Shown piece by piece: positions 23,118 to 30,932 of a stretch of DNA of 64,000 bases. Location: positions 1,189,661 through 1,253,660 of the forward strand of contig NZ_KB900539.1 in NCBI RefSeq assembly GCF_000378945.1. Direction: 5' to 3'. The DNA is from Methyloversatilis universalis EHg5. GTDB lineage: Bacteria > Pseudomonadota > Gammaproteobacteria > Burkholderiales > Rhodocyclaceae. A model generated the notes under the pieces. The model was not told the origin of the DNA and ran no database searches. It saw only the letters and a program-made list of their open reading frames with translations. Positions within the stretch are counted from its first letter, which is position 1. Each line of letters starts with the position of its first letter. Made by a program: the position numbers and the translations under genes.

Positions 23118-24335
23118 TCAGTGCCCGGCGGGCGCGTCCGGCATCGTGTCGGTCCGCCGCAGCAGTTCGAGCAGCGCCATGCCGGCGATCATGAAGGCGG
23201 CCGCCATCATCAGCGCGCCGCGGTAGCTGCCGGTGGCCGCCGCGATGTAGCCGGCCATCGCCGGTGCGGCGATCTGCGCCACGCCATAGCTCAAGGTCAT
23301 GCGTGCCATGGCCTTGGCCGGCGCATCCGGGTAATGGCGCCCGGTCAGCGTCAGCGTGAGGCTCACGATGCCGACGAAGGTGCCGCCGAACAGTGCTGCG
23401 CCAAGCAGATTGAGCACCGGATCGCTGCTGACGACCGGCAGCACGATGGACACGGTCTGCAGCGCGTAGGCGATCAGCAGCGCCGGTATCTGGCCGGTGG
23501 CGCGCGCCACCCGGTCCCACAGGAAGCCGGACGGCGTTGCCGCGGCGCCGACCAGCACCCACACCCAGCCGCCGCGGCCGGCCAGCAGTGGCAGCTTTTC
23601 CAGAATGGCGACGATGAAGGTGGCGCTGATCACATAGCCGAAGCCGGCGCAGAAATAGGTGGCCATCAGCAGGCCGGTCCAGCGGGCCGCCGGCGGCGCA
23701 ACCGTGCTGGCGGGCAGTGCGCTGCCGTCCGCCTGGGTGAGCACCGGCGGCGGCAGCCAGCGCCAGGCCGGCACGAACAGCGCCGCGCCAAGCAGGCCCA
23801 GCCCCAGCCACTGCTGGTCCCAGCGCAGCCACTCGACCATGATCGCCACTGCGAGGCCGGACACCGCTACGCCCAGCCCGAGGCCGATGAAGTGCAGGCC
23901 CAGTTCCGGCCGGTGACCGTTGCGGATCAGCCAGTTCAGCACCAGGCCGGAGGCGAGCAGCAGGCCGGCAGTGCTGGACACGCCGGACACGTAGCGCAGC
24001 ACGCCCCACAGCACGGTGTCGTCGGTCAGGCCCATGGCGGCGGTGCTGATCACCGCGACCACCAGCCCGAAGCGGTAGAACAGGTACTTGAAACGCAGGT
24101 CGCTGACCGAGGCGGCGATCAGCGCGCCGGTCATGTAGCCGGCGTAGTTGATGGTCGCCAGCCAGCCGCCGGCCACGTGCGACAGCCCGGCCTGGCTGCG
24201 CATGATGGGCAGCAGCGGCGTGTAGGCGAAGCGGGCGAGGCCGACGGTCAGCACCAGCGCGCAGATGCCGGCCAGGATGACCCGGACGCGCGTTTCCCGG
24301 TATGGGTGGAGCAGGGCGGCGGTGGCGACGGACAT
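23118..24335 (-). CDS. YbfB/YjiJ-family MFS transporter
   Basis: A 405-residue 12-helix transporter. Early GLARFAYTPLLPIMRSQAGL and LATINYAGYMTGALIA are typical of the YbfB/YjiJ branch of MFS proteins, and LLASGLVLNWLIRNG and GVAQIAAPAMAGYIAAATGSY also fit. Substrate unknown. The ATG at 24335 begins before the first helix. It is divergent from an AraC-type regulator that probably controls it; the 164-bp gap has no clear operator that I can defend. Confidence 0.85.
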   Translation of the reverse strand: MSVATAALLHPYRETRVRVILAGICALVLTVGLARFAYTPLLPIMRSQAGLSHVAGGWLATINYAGYMTGALIAASVSDLRFKYLFYRFGLVVAVISTAAMGLTDDTVLWGVLRYVSGVSSTAGLLLASGLVLNWLIRNGHRPELGLHFIGLGLGVAVSGLAVAIMVEWLRWDQQWLGLGLLGAALFVPAWRWLPPPVLTQADGSALPASTVAPPAARWTGLLMATYFCAGFGYVISATFIVAILEKLPLLAGRGGWVWVLVGAAATPSGFLWDRVARATGQIPALLIAYALQTVSIVLPVVSSDPVLNLLGAALFGGTFVGIVSLTLTLTGRHYPDAPAKAMARMTLSYGVAQIAAPAMAGYIAAATGSYRGALMMAAAFMIAGMALLELLRRTDTMPDAPAGH

Positions 24336-24499
24336 GGCGGTGCGGCGGGAAGCGGATGCTCACCATGCTAGTGCGCAGCGACCGGCGAGTCTTTCGATAC
24401 ACTGACCAACGGTATCGATGAAGTGACAACGCTGCAGACAGATGCCGCGGACGGCCTCTGCGCCGACCGCGTGCGCGGGCTGTCAGGGAGGAGGGTGCG

Positions 24500-25285
24500 G
24501 TGTTCCGGCTGCAGGAATGGACGACGATAGAGGTGCCGGAATTCGACGCGCTGCCGGCCGACGTGGTGATGCGCGCGCAGAACCTCGCGCCGCGCGAAAT
24601 CTTCCCGATGCACACCCACGGCTGGAACCAGCTCGTCTATGCCACCGACGGCACGCTGGTGGTGACCGTGGCCGACGCCTGGTACGTGATCACGCCGGAA
24701 CAGGCGATCTGGGTGCCCACCGGCGTGCCGCACACCACCGGCGCGCTGCACGGCGCTGCCTTCCGCAATCTTTATGTGGCCGACGTACCCGGGCTGGACA
24801 TGCCGGCCACCTGCACCGTGCTGTCGGTGTCGCCGCTGATGCGCGCCCTCATCATCGAACTGGAGGCGGCCGGCACGCGTGCCGAGAGCGCGGACTACAC
24901 CGGCACGCTGAACGCCCTTATCCGCGCGCAGCTGCAGCGGCTCAGGGTGCAGGATTTCCATCTGCCCTGGCCGCGCAGCCCGCAGTTGCACCATCTGTGC
25001 GAAACCCTGCTGTCCGAACCGGCGGACAGCCGCAGCGCGGACGCGTGGGCGCAGTCGCTGGGCTGGTCCAGCCGTACGCTGCTGCGCCGCTTCGAAAGCG
25101 AGGTGGGTCTCACGCTGCGCGCCTGGCGCCACCGGCTGCGGGTATTTCTGGCGGTGGAATGGCTGTGCGCCGGGCGCAACGTGACCGACATCGCGCTCGA
25201 TCTCGGCTACGCCTCCACCTCGGCGTTTTCCTACATGTTCCGGCTGGAAATGGGCTGCACGCCGTCGGAGTGGCGCCGGCGCTGA
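24500..25285 (+). CDS. AraC-family regulator with N-terminal cupin
   Basis: A 261-residue regulator. A cupin-like sensor covers about residues 30-110 (FPMHTHGWNQLVYATDGTL, WVPTGVPHTT). A C-terminal double HTH includes WAQSLGWSSRTLLRRFESE and IALDLGYASTSAFSYMFRL. The arrangement resembles NimR-type AraC regulators that repress adjacent MFS efflux genes. The start is GTG at 24500 after a strong GGAGGAGGG. It is divergent from the YbfB/YjiJ-type transporter, its likely target. Confidence 0.86.
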   Translation: MFRLQEWTTIEVPEFDALPADVVMRAQNLAPREIFPMHTHGWNQLVYATDGTLVVTVADAWYVITPEQAIWVPTGVPHTTGALHGAAFRNLYVADVPGLDMPATCTVLSVSPLMRALIIELEAAGTRAESADYTGTLNALIRAQLQRLRVQDFHLPWPRSPQLHHLCETLLSEPADSRSADAWAQSLGWSSRTLLRRFESEVGLTLRAWRHRLRVFLAVEWLCAGRNVTDIALDLGYASTSAFSYMFRLEMGCTPSEWRRR

Positions 25286-25300
25286 GCGTCGTTCACGGGT

Positions 25301-25828
25301 TCAGCCGCGCCGCCGGCGCGGGCCGTCGGTGGCGCTGCCGCAGCGGCGTCCGCCGGTGCCCTGTTCAGCTTCCAGATTCGCTTTCACCGTCTGCAGCAGC
25401 CCGCTCAGCGCCTGCTGCTGCGCGGCGTCCAGCCCGCGTACCGCGACTTCGGCCAGATGGGCGCTCTGCTGCTGCAGCGCGTCGAACACCGCCATTCCAC
25501 GGACGGTCGCCGCGAGGCGCACGCTGCGACGGTCGGCACCATCGGCCTCGGCCGACAGGAAGCCACCGTCCTTCAACCGGGCGATCAGCCGTGCCAGCTG
25601 CGCCTTGTCGCGGCCGGAGGCGGCGACCAGATCGCTCAGCGTCGAACCCGGCTGACGGACGAAGAAGGACAGCGCCCGCAGTTCCATCTGCGTCGGCGCG
25701 TCCGGGTCGTCACGCAGCGCGGCGTGCCGCAGCGAGCGGTAGAGGTGCATGAGCGCATGCATGGTTTCGAGCACGGTGTCCGGCGCCCCGAGGTCTGGTT
25801 GGTTGACAGTGTCAACTTTATCCCGCAT
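25301..25828 (-). CDS. MarR-family transcriptional regulator
   Basis: A 175-residue winged-helix regulator. QMELRALSFFV opens the DNA-binding domain, STLSDLVAASGRDKAQLARLIARL is the recognition region, and EADGADRRSVRLAATVRG is the wing with DxRS. The ATG at 25828 is chosen; a TTG six codons earlier would sit inside the operator. It is divergent from a siderophore-interacting protein. A perfect 15-bp palindrome in its own first codons and a near copy in the shared promoter suggest that it represses both genes. The inducing signal is unknown. Confidence 0.88.
   Translation of the reverse strand: MRDKVDTVNQPDLGAPDTVLETMHALMHLYRSLRHAALRDDPDAPTQMELRALSFFVRQPGSTLSDLVAASGRDKAQLARLIARLKDGGFLSAEADGADRRSVRLAATVRGMAVFDALQQQSAHLAEVAVRGLDAAQQQALSGLLQTVKANLEAEQGTGGRRCGSATDGPRRRRG
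25802..25816. promoter_or_regulatory. MarR operator 1, GTTGACAGTGTCAAC
   Basis: A perfect palindrome, GTTGACA-G-TGTCAAC, within the first codons of the MarR gene. A second site matching 12 of 15 bases is centred 31 bp away, about three helical turns. Confidence 0.7.
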
Positions 25829-25832
25829 CTTT

Positions 25833-25847
25833 GTGGACAATATCAAC
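25833..25847. promoter_or_regulatory. MarR operator 2, GTGGACAATATCAAC
   Basis: It matches operator 1 at 12 of 15 positions and lies between the two divergent start codons, 23 bp before the siderophore-interacting protein ATG. Binding here would block both promoters. Confidence 0.62.
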
Positions 25848-25869
25848 TAAATGATCGAAGAGGCACATC

Positions 25870-26610
25870 ATGACTGTTTTGCACGCATCGCGCGCGCCGC
25901 GCCGGGTCCGGCACGAGGTCGCGCTGCGCGAAGTCGAGGTGGTGGGCGTGGAGCGCACCAGCCCGAATCTGGCCCGCATCACCTTTGGCGGCGCCTCGCT
26001 GGCCGGCTTCGTGTCGCTGTCCTTCGACGACCACATCAAGTTCATTTTCGACACGCCTCAGGGCGAACGCGTGCGGCGCGACTACACGCCGCGCCGCCAC
26101 GATGCACAGGCCGGCACGCTGGCGCTGGAATTCGCGCTGCACGAGGATGGTCCGGCGTCGGACTGGGCACGGCGCGCGCAGCCGGGTCAGCGGGCCACGA
26201 TTGCCGGGCCGCGCGGTTCGCGCATCGTGCCGGTGGATTACGACTGGCATCTGCTGGCGGGTGACCTGTCGGCGTTGCCGGCGATCGCCCGCCGGCTGGA
26301 AGAACTGCCGGCCGGCACCCGTGCGGTGGTACGGCTGCTGGTGCCGGACCTGGCCGACCGCGTGGCCTTCGACAGCGACGCCGCGCTCGACGTGCGCTGG
26401 GTCGCCAGCGAGGACGCGCTGGTCGAGGCGTTGCGCTCACTGCCGGACTACGCCGGAGAAGCCTGCGCCTGGGCGGCTGGCGAGGCGGCGTTGATGGGGC
26501 GTGTGCGCGATGTGCTGGCCGGCGAGCGCGCACTGCCGAAAGAGGCACTGAGGGTGGCCGCCTACTGGCGCCGTGGTGTGGCCGATTTCCACGATCGGCT
26601 GACCGAATGA
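25870..26610 (+). CDS. Siderophore-interacting protein (ferric-chelate reductase, FAD-binding)
   Basis: A 246-residue SIP/ViuB-family flavoprotein that reduces ferric siderophores in the cytoplasm. RITFGGASLAGF and RRDYTPRRHDAQAGTLALEF form the FAD-binding barrel (RxYTxR), and ASDWARRAQPGQRATIAGPRGS follows. The C-terminal NAD(P)H-binding half ends RVAAYWRRGVADFHDRL, the usual YWRxG tail. It is divergent from and probably repressed by the MarR regulator. No siderophore genes are in the window, so it may serve xenosiderophores or general ferric reduction. Confidence 0.9.
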   Translation: MTVLHASRAPRRVRHEVALREVEVVGVERTSPNLARITFGGASLAGFVSLSFDDHIKFIFDTPQGERVRRDYTPRRHDAQAGTLALEFALHEDGPASDWARRAQPGQRATIAGPRGSRIVPVDYDWHLLAGDLSALPAIARRLEELPAGTRAVVRLLVPDLADRVAFDSDAALDVRWVASEDALVEALRSLPDYAGEACAWAAGEAALMGRVRDVLAGERALPKEALRVAAYWRRGVADFHDRLTE

Positions 26611-26743
26611 ACGGCCCGTCGCAGATCTGAGCCTCCTTATAATGCGCAGCCGGAACGACGGCTGCGCACCCGGCTCACCGGGCTGCCGGCGGTTTATTGG
26701 CTTCCTTAATCCTTGGAAGCGCTCCGCAGGACACAATTCGATC

Positions 26744-28384
26744 GTGCGCAAATTTTCCGTCCTCACACCGCAGAGCCGCATCGCCGCGCTCGCCGGGCTG
26801 TTCATCATGGCCACCGGCAATCTCGAACTGTTCGAGCGGCTCGGTGAGGTCTATCCGCTGACCGGCGCGAACCTGCCTTTCCTGTCGTCGCTCACGCTGT
26901 TCTTCACGCTGGCCACCGTGCTCTTCCTGGTGCTGCTGACGCCGGGCCGTGCCGGGCGCTGGGTGCTGGCGACGCTGCTGGTCGTGGCGTCGCAGGCCGC
27001 CTACTTCATGGATCAGTACGCGGTGGTGATCGACACCGTGATGATCGAGAACATCGTCGCCACCCAGCGCGAGGAAGTGGCCGGCCTGTTCAGCTTCAGC
27101 CTGATCTGGCGCACCGTGCTGCTCGGTGTGCTGCCCGCCTGGTGGGTGCTGCGCCACTGGCCGCGCGCAAGCTCGATCTGGCGCGAACTGGGCGCGCGCG
27201 CGCTGCTGTTGCTGCTGCTGCTGATCGGCCTGGTCGCGGTGGCGGCACCCTTTACCTCGGGTTACGCCTCTTTCATCCGCGAGCACAAGACCACGCGAAT
27301 GTACGCCAATCCCATCTTCTTCAGCTATTCGCTGGTGCGCTACATCGGCGAGCGCTTCGAGCAGCGCGACACCGGCGTGCTCGGCCAGGTGGCGGAGGAC
27401 GCCCAGCACATCGGCCCGCAGCACCGGCCGGAACTGGTGGTGCTGGTGGTGGGCGAAACCGCGCGTGCCGACCGTTTTTCGCTCAACGGCTACGGCCGGC
27501 CGACCAATCCGCGGCTGGCGCAGGAAGACGTGGTGAGCCTGCGCAACGTGACCGCCTGCGGCACCTCCACCGCCGAGTCGGTGCCCTGCATGTTCTCGGT
27601 GCAGAAGCAGGCGCATTTCAACCGCGGCGAGGCGCTGCGCACCGAGAACGCGCTGGACGTGCTGTTCGAGAACGGCGTGCATGTGCTGTGGCGCGACAAC
27701 AATTCCGATTCCAAGGGCGTCGCCACCCGGATGACCTACGAGGATTTCCGCTCGCCCAAGCGCAATCCGGTATGCGACGACGAGTGCCGCGACGTCGGCA
27801 TGCTGGACGGGCTGGACCGCTACATCGAATCGCACAAGGGGCGTGACATGCTCATCGTGCTGCACCAGATGGGCAATCACGGGCCGGAGTACTACCGCCG
27901 CTACCCGAAGGAATTCGAGCGCTTCACGCCGGTGTGCCGCAGCAAGGAACTGCGCGACTGCTCGAAGCAGGAAATCGACAACGCCTACGACAACGCCGTC
28001 CTGTACACCGATCACTTCCTGGCCGAGGTGATCGGTCTGCTGAAGCAGTACGACGGCGAATACGAAACCGCCATGCTGTATGTGTCGGACCATGGCGAAT
28101 CGCTGGGCGAGAACGGTCTCTATCTGCATTCGGCGCCCTATATGCTGGCGCCGCGCGAACAGACCCACATCCCTGCCATCGTGTGGCTGGGCCGCCATTT
28201 CGACTACACGATGGAGCAGCTCAGGCCGCACCGTGACACGCCGATGCGGCACGACGACCTGTTCTGCGTGCTCATGTCGGCGTTCGAGATACGCACCCGC
28301 ATGTGCGACGGCCCCAGGAACATCCTGTACCACAACACCGAACTGAGCCCCAGCCCTGCAACCGGCGTGCCGCCGGCCCGCTGA
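26744..28384 (+). CDS. eptA: Lipid A phosphoethanolamine transferase
   Basis: A 546-residue inner-membrane enzyme. Five hydrophobic helices occupy about residues 10-170. A periplasmic alkaline-phosphatase-like domain then carries VVGETARADRFSLNGYGR (metal Glu), CGTSTAESVPCMFS with the catalytic Thr near 276, and YVSDHGESLGENGLYLH with DH/GE zinc ligands. EptA moves phosphoethanolamine from phosphatidylethanolamine to lipid A and lowers sensitivity to cationic peptides and polymyxins. A GTG start at 26744 precedes the first helix; the upstream extension is not conserved. The psd gene, which makes the donor lipid, is also in the window. Confidence 0.9.
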   Translation: MRKFSVLTPQSRIAALAGLFIMATGNLELFERLGEVYPLTGANLPFLSSLTLFFTLATVLFLVLLTPGRAGRWVLATLLVVASQAAYFMDQYAVVIDTVMIENIVATQREEVAGLFSFSLIWRTVLLGVLPAWWVLRHWPRASSIWRELGARALLLLLLLIGLVAVAAPFTSGYASFIREHKTTRMYANPIFFSYSLVRYIGERFEQRDTGVLGQVAEDAQHIGPQHRPELVVLVVGETARADRFSLNGYGRPTNPRLAQEDVVSLRNVTACGTSTAESVPCMFSVQKQAHFNRGEALRTENALDVLFENGVHVLWRDNNSDSKGVATRMTYEDFRSPKRNPVCDDECRDVGMLDGLDRYIESHKGRDMLIVLHQMGNHGPEYYRRYPKEFERFTPVCRSKELRDCSKQEIDNAYDNAVLYTDHFLAEVIGLLKQYDGEYETAMLYVSDHGESLGENGLYLHSAPYMLAPREQTHIPAIVWLGRHFDYTMEQLRPHRDTPMRHDDLFCVLMSAFEIRTRMCDGPRNILYHNTELSPSPATGVPPAR

Positions 28385-28524
28385 CCGGGGCTGTGCCGGC
28401 CGCGGCCGGCGGTGCATCATGACGCGGCGGCCGCCTGTCGAAACGGCGCCCGCTGCTTCGTCGACCGGACATGCCGGTGGCCGATCGGGCCGCCGGAAAT
28501 CCGACCGACTCTGGAGGATGCGTC

Positions 28525-29676
28525 ATGAACCCACCCCGCGACACCGCTGGCCTGGTCACGCTGTTGGTCGCCACCCGCAAGGGCGCCTGGCTCTACCATG
28601 CCGATGCCGCGCGCCGGACCTGGCAGGTCGATGGCCCGCATTTCCTCGGCCATGTCATCAGTCATCTGGTGCTCGACCCGCGCGACGGCCGCACGCTGCT
28701 GGCGGCGGCCAAGACCGGTCACCTCGGCCCCACGATATTCCGCTCCACCGACTTCGGCCGGAACTGGGCCGAAGCCATGCGGCCGCCGGCGTTCGCGAAG
28801 GCCGAAGGCGGCAGGGGGCGCAGCGTTGACCACACCTTCTGGCTCACGCCGGGGCATGCGAGCCAGCCGGGCGTGTGGTACGCCGGCACCAGCCCGCAGG
28901 GCCTGTTCCGCTCGGAAGACGGCGGCGTGAACTGGGCGCCGTGCTCTGCCATCAACGACGATCCGCAGTACCGCACGTGGATGGGCACCGCGCAGGACGG
29001 CACGCCGGACGGCCCCAAGCTGCACTCCATCGTGATCGACCCGCGCGACCCCTCGCATATGTATATGGCGATGTCCGGTGGCGGCGTGCATGAATCCTTC
29101 GACGCCGGCCGCAGCTTCGCGCCGCTGATCGACGGGCTGAAGGTGGTCGAGGGCTTCGACGTGAGCGACGCCACCTTTCACGACCCGCACTGCATCCGCC
29201 TCTGCCCGGCCAATCCGGACCGGCTCTACCAGCAGAACCACTGCGGCCTCTTCCGGCTGGACCGGCCCGCCACCCGCTGGCGTCACATCGGCGCCGGCAT
29301 GCCGGCCGAGGTGGGCGATATCGGCTTTCCGATGGTGGTGCATCCGCGCGACCCGGACACCGCCTGGGTGTTTCCGATGGACGGCACTTCGGTGTGGCCG
29401 CGCACCAGCCCGGGCGGACGGCCCGCGGTATTCGTCACCCGCGACGGCGGCGAGCGCTGGCAGCGGCAGGACGCCGGCCTGCCGGCCGAACAGGCGTGGT
29501 GGACCGTGAAGCGGCAGGCGATGACCGCGGACAGCCAGCCTTCGGTCGGCCTCTATTTCGGCACCACCAGCGGCGAACTGTGGGCCAGTACCGACGAGGG
29601 CGCGCACTGGTGCTGCATCGCCCGCCACCTGCCCGATATCTACGCGGTCGAGGTGGCCGAGCGCGGCGCCCCATGA
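28525..29676 (+). CDS. BNR-repeat (sialidase-like beta-propeller) protein
   Basis: A 383-residue predicted beta-propeller. TRKGAWLYHADAARRTW starts it, and Asp-box-like turns recur: STDFGRNW, SEDGGVNW, SFDAGRSF, TRDGGERW and STDEGAHW. These are SxDxGxxW-type BNR repeats of the sialidase/glycosyl hydrolase superfamily. No signal peptide is seen, so it is probably cytoplasmic, and the catalytic residues of true sialidases are not evident. The ATG at 28525 follows GGAGG. Its stop overlaps the start of a MoaD-like gene (ATGA), a coupled pair whose joint role is unknown. Confidence 0.78.
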   Translation: MNPPRDTAGLVTLLVATRKGAWLYHADAARRTWQVDGPHFLGHVISHLVLDPRDGRTLLAAAKTGHLGPTIFRSTDFGRNWAEAMRPPAFAKAEGGRGRSVDHTFWLTPGHASQPGVWYAGTSPQGLFRSEDGGVNWAPCSAINDDPQYRTWMGTAQDGTPDGPKLHSIVIDPRDPSHMYMAMSGGGVHESFDAGRSFAPLIDGLKVVEGFDVSDATFHDPHCIRLCPANPDRLYQQNHCGLFRLDRPATRWRHIGAGMPAEVGDIGFPMVVHPRDPDTAWVFPMDGTSVWPRTSPGGRPAVFVTRDGGERWQRQDAGLPAEQAWWTVKRQAMTADSQPSVGLYFGTTSGELWASTDEGAHWCCIARHLPDIYAVEVAERGAP

Positions 29677-29930
29677 AGGTGCTCATTCCCGGCGCGCTGC
29701 GCAGCTACACCGACAGCGCGCAGGCCGAGGCCGACGGCACCACGCTGGCCGAGGTGGTGACCGCGCTCGACCGCCGGTATCCGGGCATTGCCTTCCGCAT
29801 GGTCGACGAACAGGGGCGCATCCGCCGCCACATCCGCTTCTTCGTCGATGGCCAGCCGGTGCACGATCTCAGCCGGCCGGCCGACCCGCAGGGCGAACTG
29901 GTGATCGTGCAGGCGCTCAGCGGGGGCTGA
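29673..29930 (+). CDS. MoaD/ThiS-family ubiquitin-like protein
   Basis: An 85-residue beta-grasp protein. MKVLIPGALRSYTD opens the fold, TTLAEVVTALDRRYPGIAFRM is the central helix, and HIRFFVDGQ...ELVIVQALSGG ends in a bare Gly-Gly, as in sulfur carriers that are adenylated or thiocarboxylated. No E1-like activating gene is nearby. It is translationally coupled to the BNR-repeat protein by a 4-bp overlap, so the two probably work together. It overlaps the convergent hydrolase gene by 14 bp. Confidence 0.82.
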   Translation: MKVLIPGALRSYTDSAQAEADGTTLAEVVTALDRRYPGIAFRMVDEQGRIRRHIRFFVDGQPVHDLSRPADPQGELVIVQALSGG

Positions 29931-30645
29931 GTCCGCGATCGGTCGAGCGGTCGATGAAGCCGGCAACGATGCGGGCTGCGCTATCGGCGTGGTGAAACAG
30001 CGTCATGTGCGAGCCGGGCAGGTGGGCCACCCGGAGATCGGGGCGCAGCGCGCGCATCGTGTCCAGATTGTGGGCGGGCACCACGCTGTCCTGTTCGGCT
30101 GCGAGGCAGAGCAGCGGCACCGGAAGCGCCGCCAGCAATGCGGCGGCGTCTTCCTGCATCACCGCGCGCACCCGTGCCGCCAGTTCGCGCGACGACACGC
30201 AGCGCCAGGTGTCGGCCTTGGCGCGGCGGAAAGGATCGGACGGCGCCCGGCCCAGCCACACCGGCAGCCGGCGCACGGTGCGCAGCGCGCCGATCACCGC
30301 CGCATTCGCGTACGGCGCCCACTTCGCCAGCTCCGGCCGCGGCATGCGCACGAAGCTGGTCGACAGCACCACGCCGCACACGCGCGACGGCGCCTGCGCG
30401 GCCAGCCGCAGCGCCAGTGGCCCGCCGAACGAACTGCCGAGCAGCCAGTAGCGCTCAAGATCGCTTACCCGTGCGCTGACATCGGCCAGCAACCTCGGGT
30501 AGCTCTGCACCCCGTCGCGCGGATAGCTGAGCACCCGCGGCCGGATGTGCGCCGGCAGCGCATCGACCAGCGGCCGCAGGAAGCGGTCGCTGCCGTCCAG
30601 TCCGGGCAGCAGTACCAGCGTATGGATGGGTGAGGGCGGGGTCAT
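29917..30645 (-). CDS. Alpha/beta hydrolase
   Basis: A 242-residue alpha/beta-hydrolase. LVLLPGLDGSDRFLRPLVDAL contains the oxyanion-hole LPGLDG. LLGSSFGGPLALRLA has the GxSxGG nucleophile elbow (Ser about residue 71), Asp lies in AAEQDSVVP, and the catalytic His in PGSHMTLFHH. The start is placed at the ATG at 30645; a GTG two codons earlier is possible. The substrate is unknown. It overlaps the MoaD-like gene tail to tail and is divergent from the kdp operon. Confidence 0.83.
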   Translation of the reverse strand: MTPPSPIHTLVLLPGLDGSDRFLRPLVDALPAHIRPRVLSYPRDGVQSYPRLLADVSARVSDLERYWLLGSSFGGPLALRLAAQAPSRVCGVVLSTSFVRMPRPELAKWAPYANAAVIGALRTVRRLPVWLGRAPSDPFRRAKADTWRCVSSRELAARVRAVMQEDAAALLAALPVPLLCLAAEQDSVVPAHNLDTMRALRPDLRVAHLPGSHMTLFHHADSAARIVAGFIDRSTDRGLSPR

Positions 30646-30720
30646 CCGCACAGCATGAGCGCTGCAGGCTGCAGACGCATCTCGCTCCGGTTGCAGCGGG
30701 ATTGCCGCCGCCGGGGTGCG

Positions 30721-30771
30721 TTTACGCCGTGTTTACACCGGCGTCCGCGATTTATAGGCCGTCTTTGCACC
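30721..30771 (+). promoter_or_regulatory. Direct repeats TTTACGCC / TTTACACC / TTTGCACC upstream of kdp
   Basis: Three related octamers start at 30721, 30732 and 30764, spaced by 11 and 32 bp, that is about one and three helical turns. KdpE, the OmpR-type regulator encoded downstream, binds direct repeats containing TTTACA upstream of kdpFABC in enterics. Function here is inferred from similarity and position. Confidence 0.5.
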
Positions 30772-30842
30772 GGCCTGTCTAGCCTTCGGTCCATGGATGT
30801 CCGCACGGTGCGGACGCCGCTGCTGACCGGGGACTCGTCGCC

Positions 30843-30932
30843 ATGAATCCGCTCTATTCCGTCTGTGCCGCGCTGGCGGTCGCGCTGGCCCTCTATCTGG
30901 TTTACGCGCTGTGGCGCGCGGAGGATTTCTGA
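30843..30932 (+). CDS. kdpF: KdpF, small potassium-ATPase subunit
   Basis: A 29-residue single-span peptide, [20 protein letters not shown] then YALWRAEDF, the usual size of KdpF, which stabilises the KdpFABC complex in the inner membrane. Its stop codon overlaps the kdpA start (TGATG). Position directly before kdpA and size make the call firm despite the low information content. Confidence 0.9.
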   Translation: MNPLYSVCAALAVALALYLVYALWRAEDF

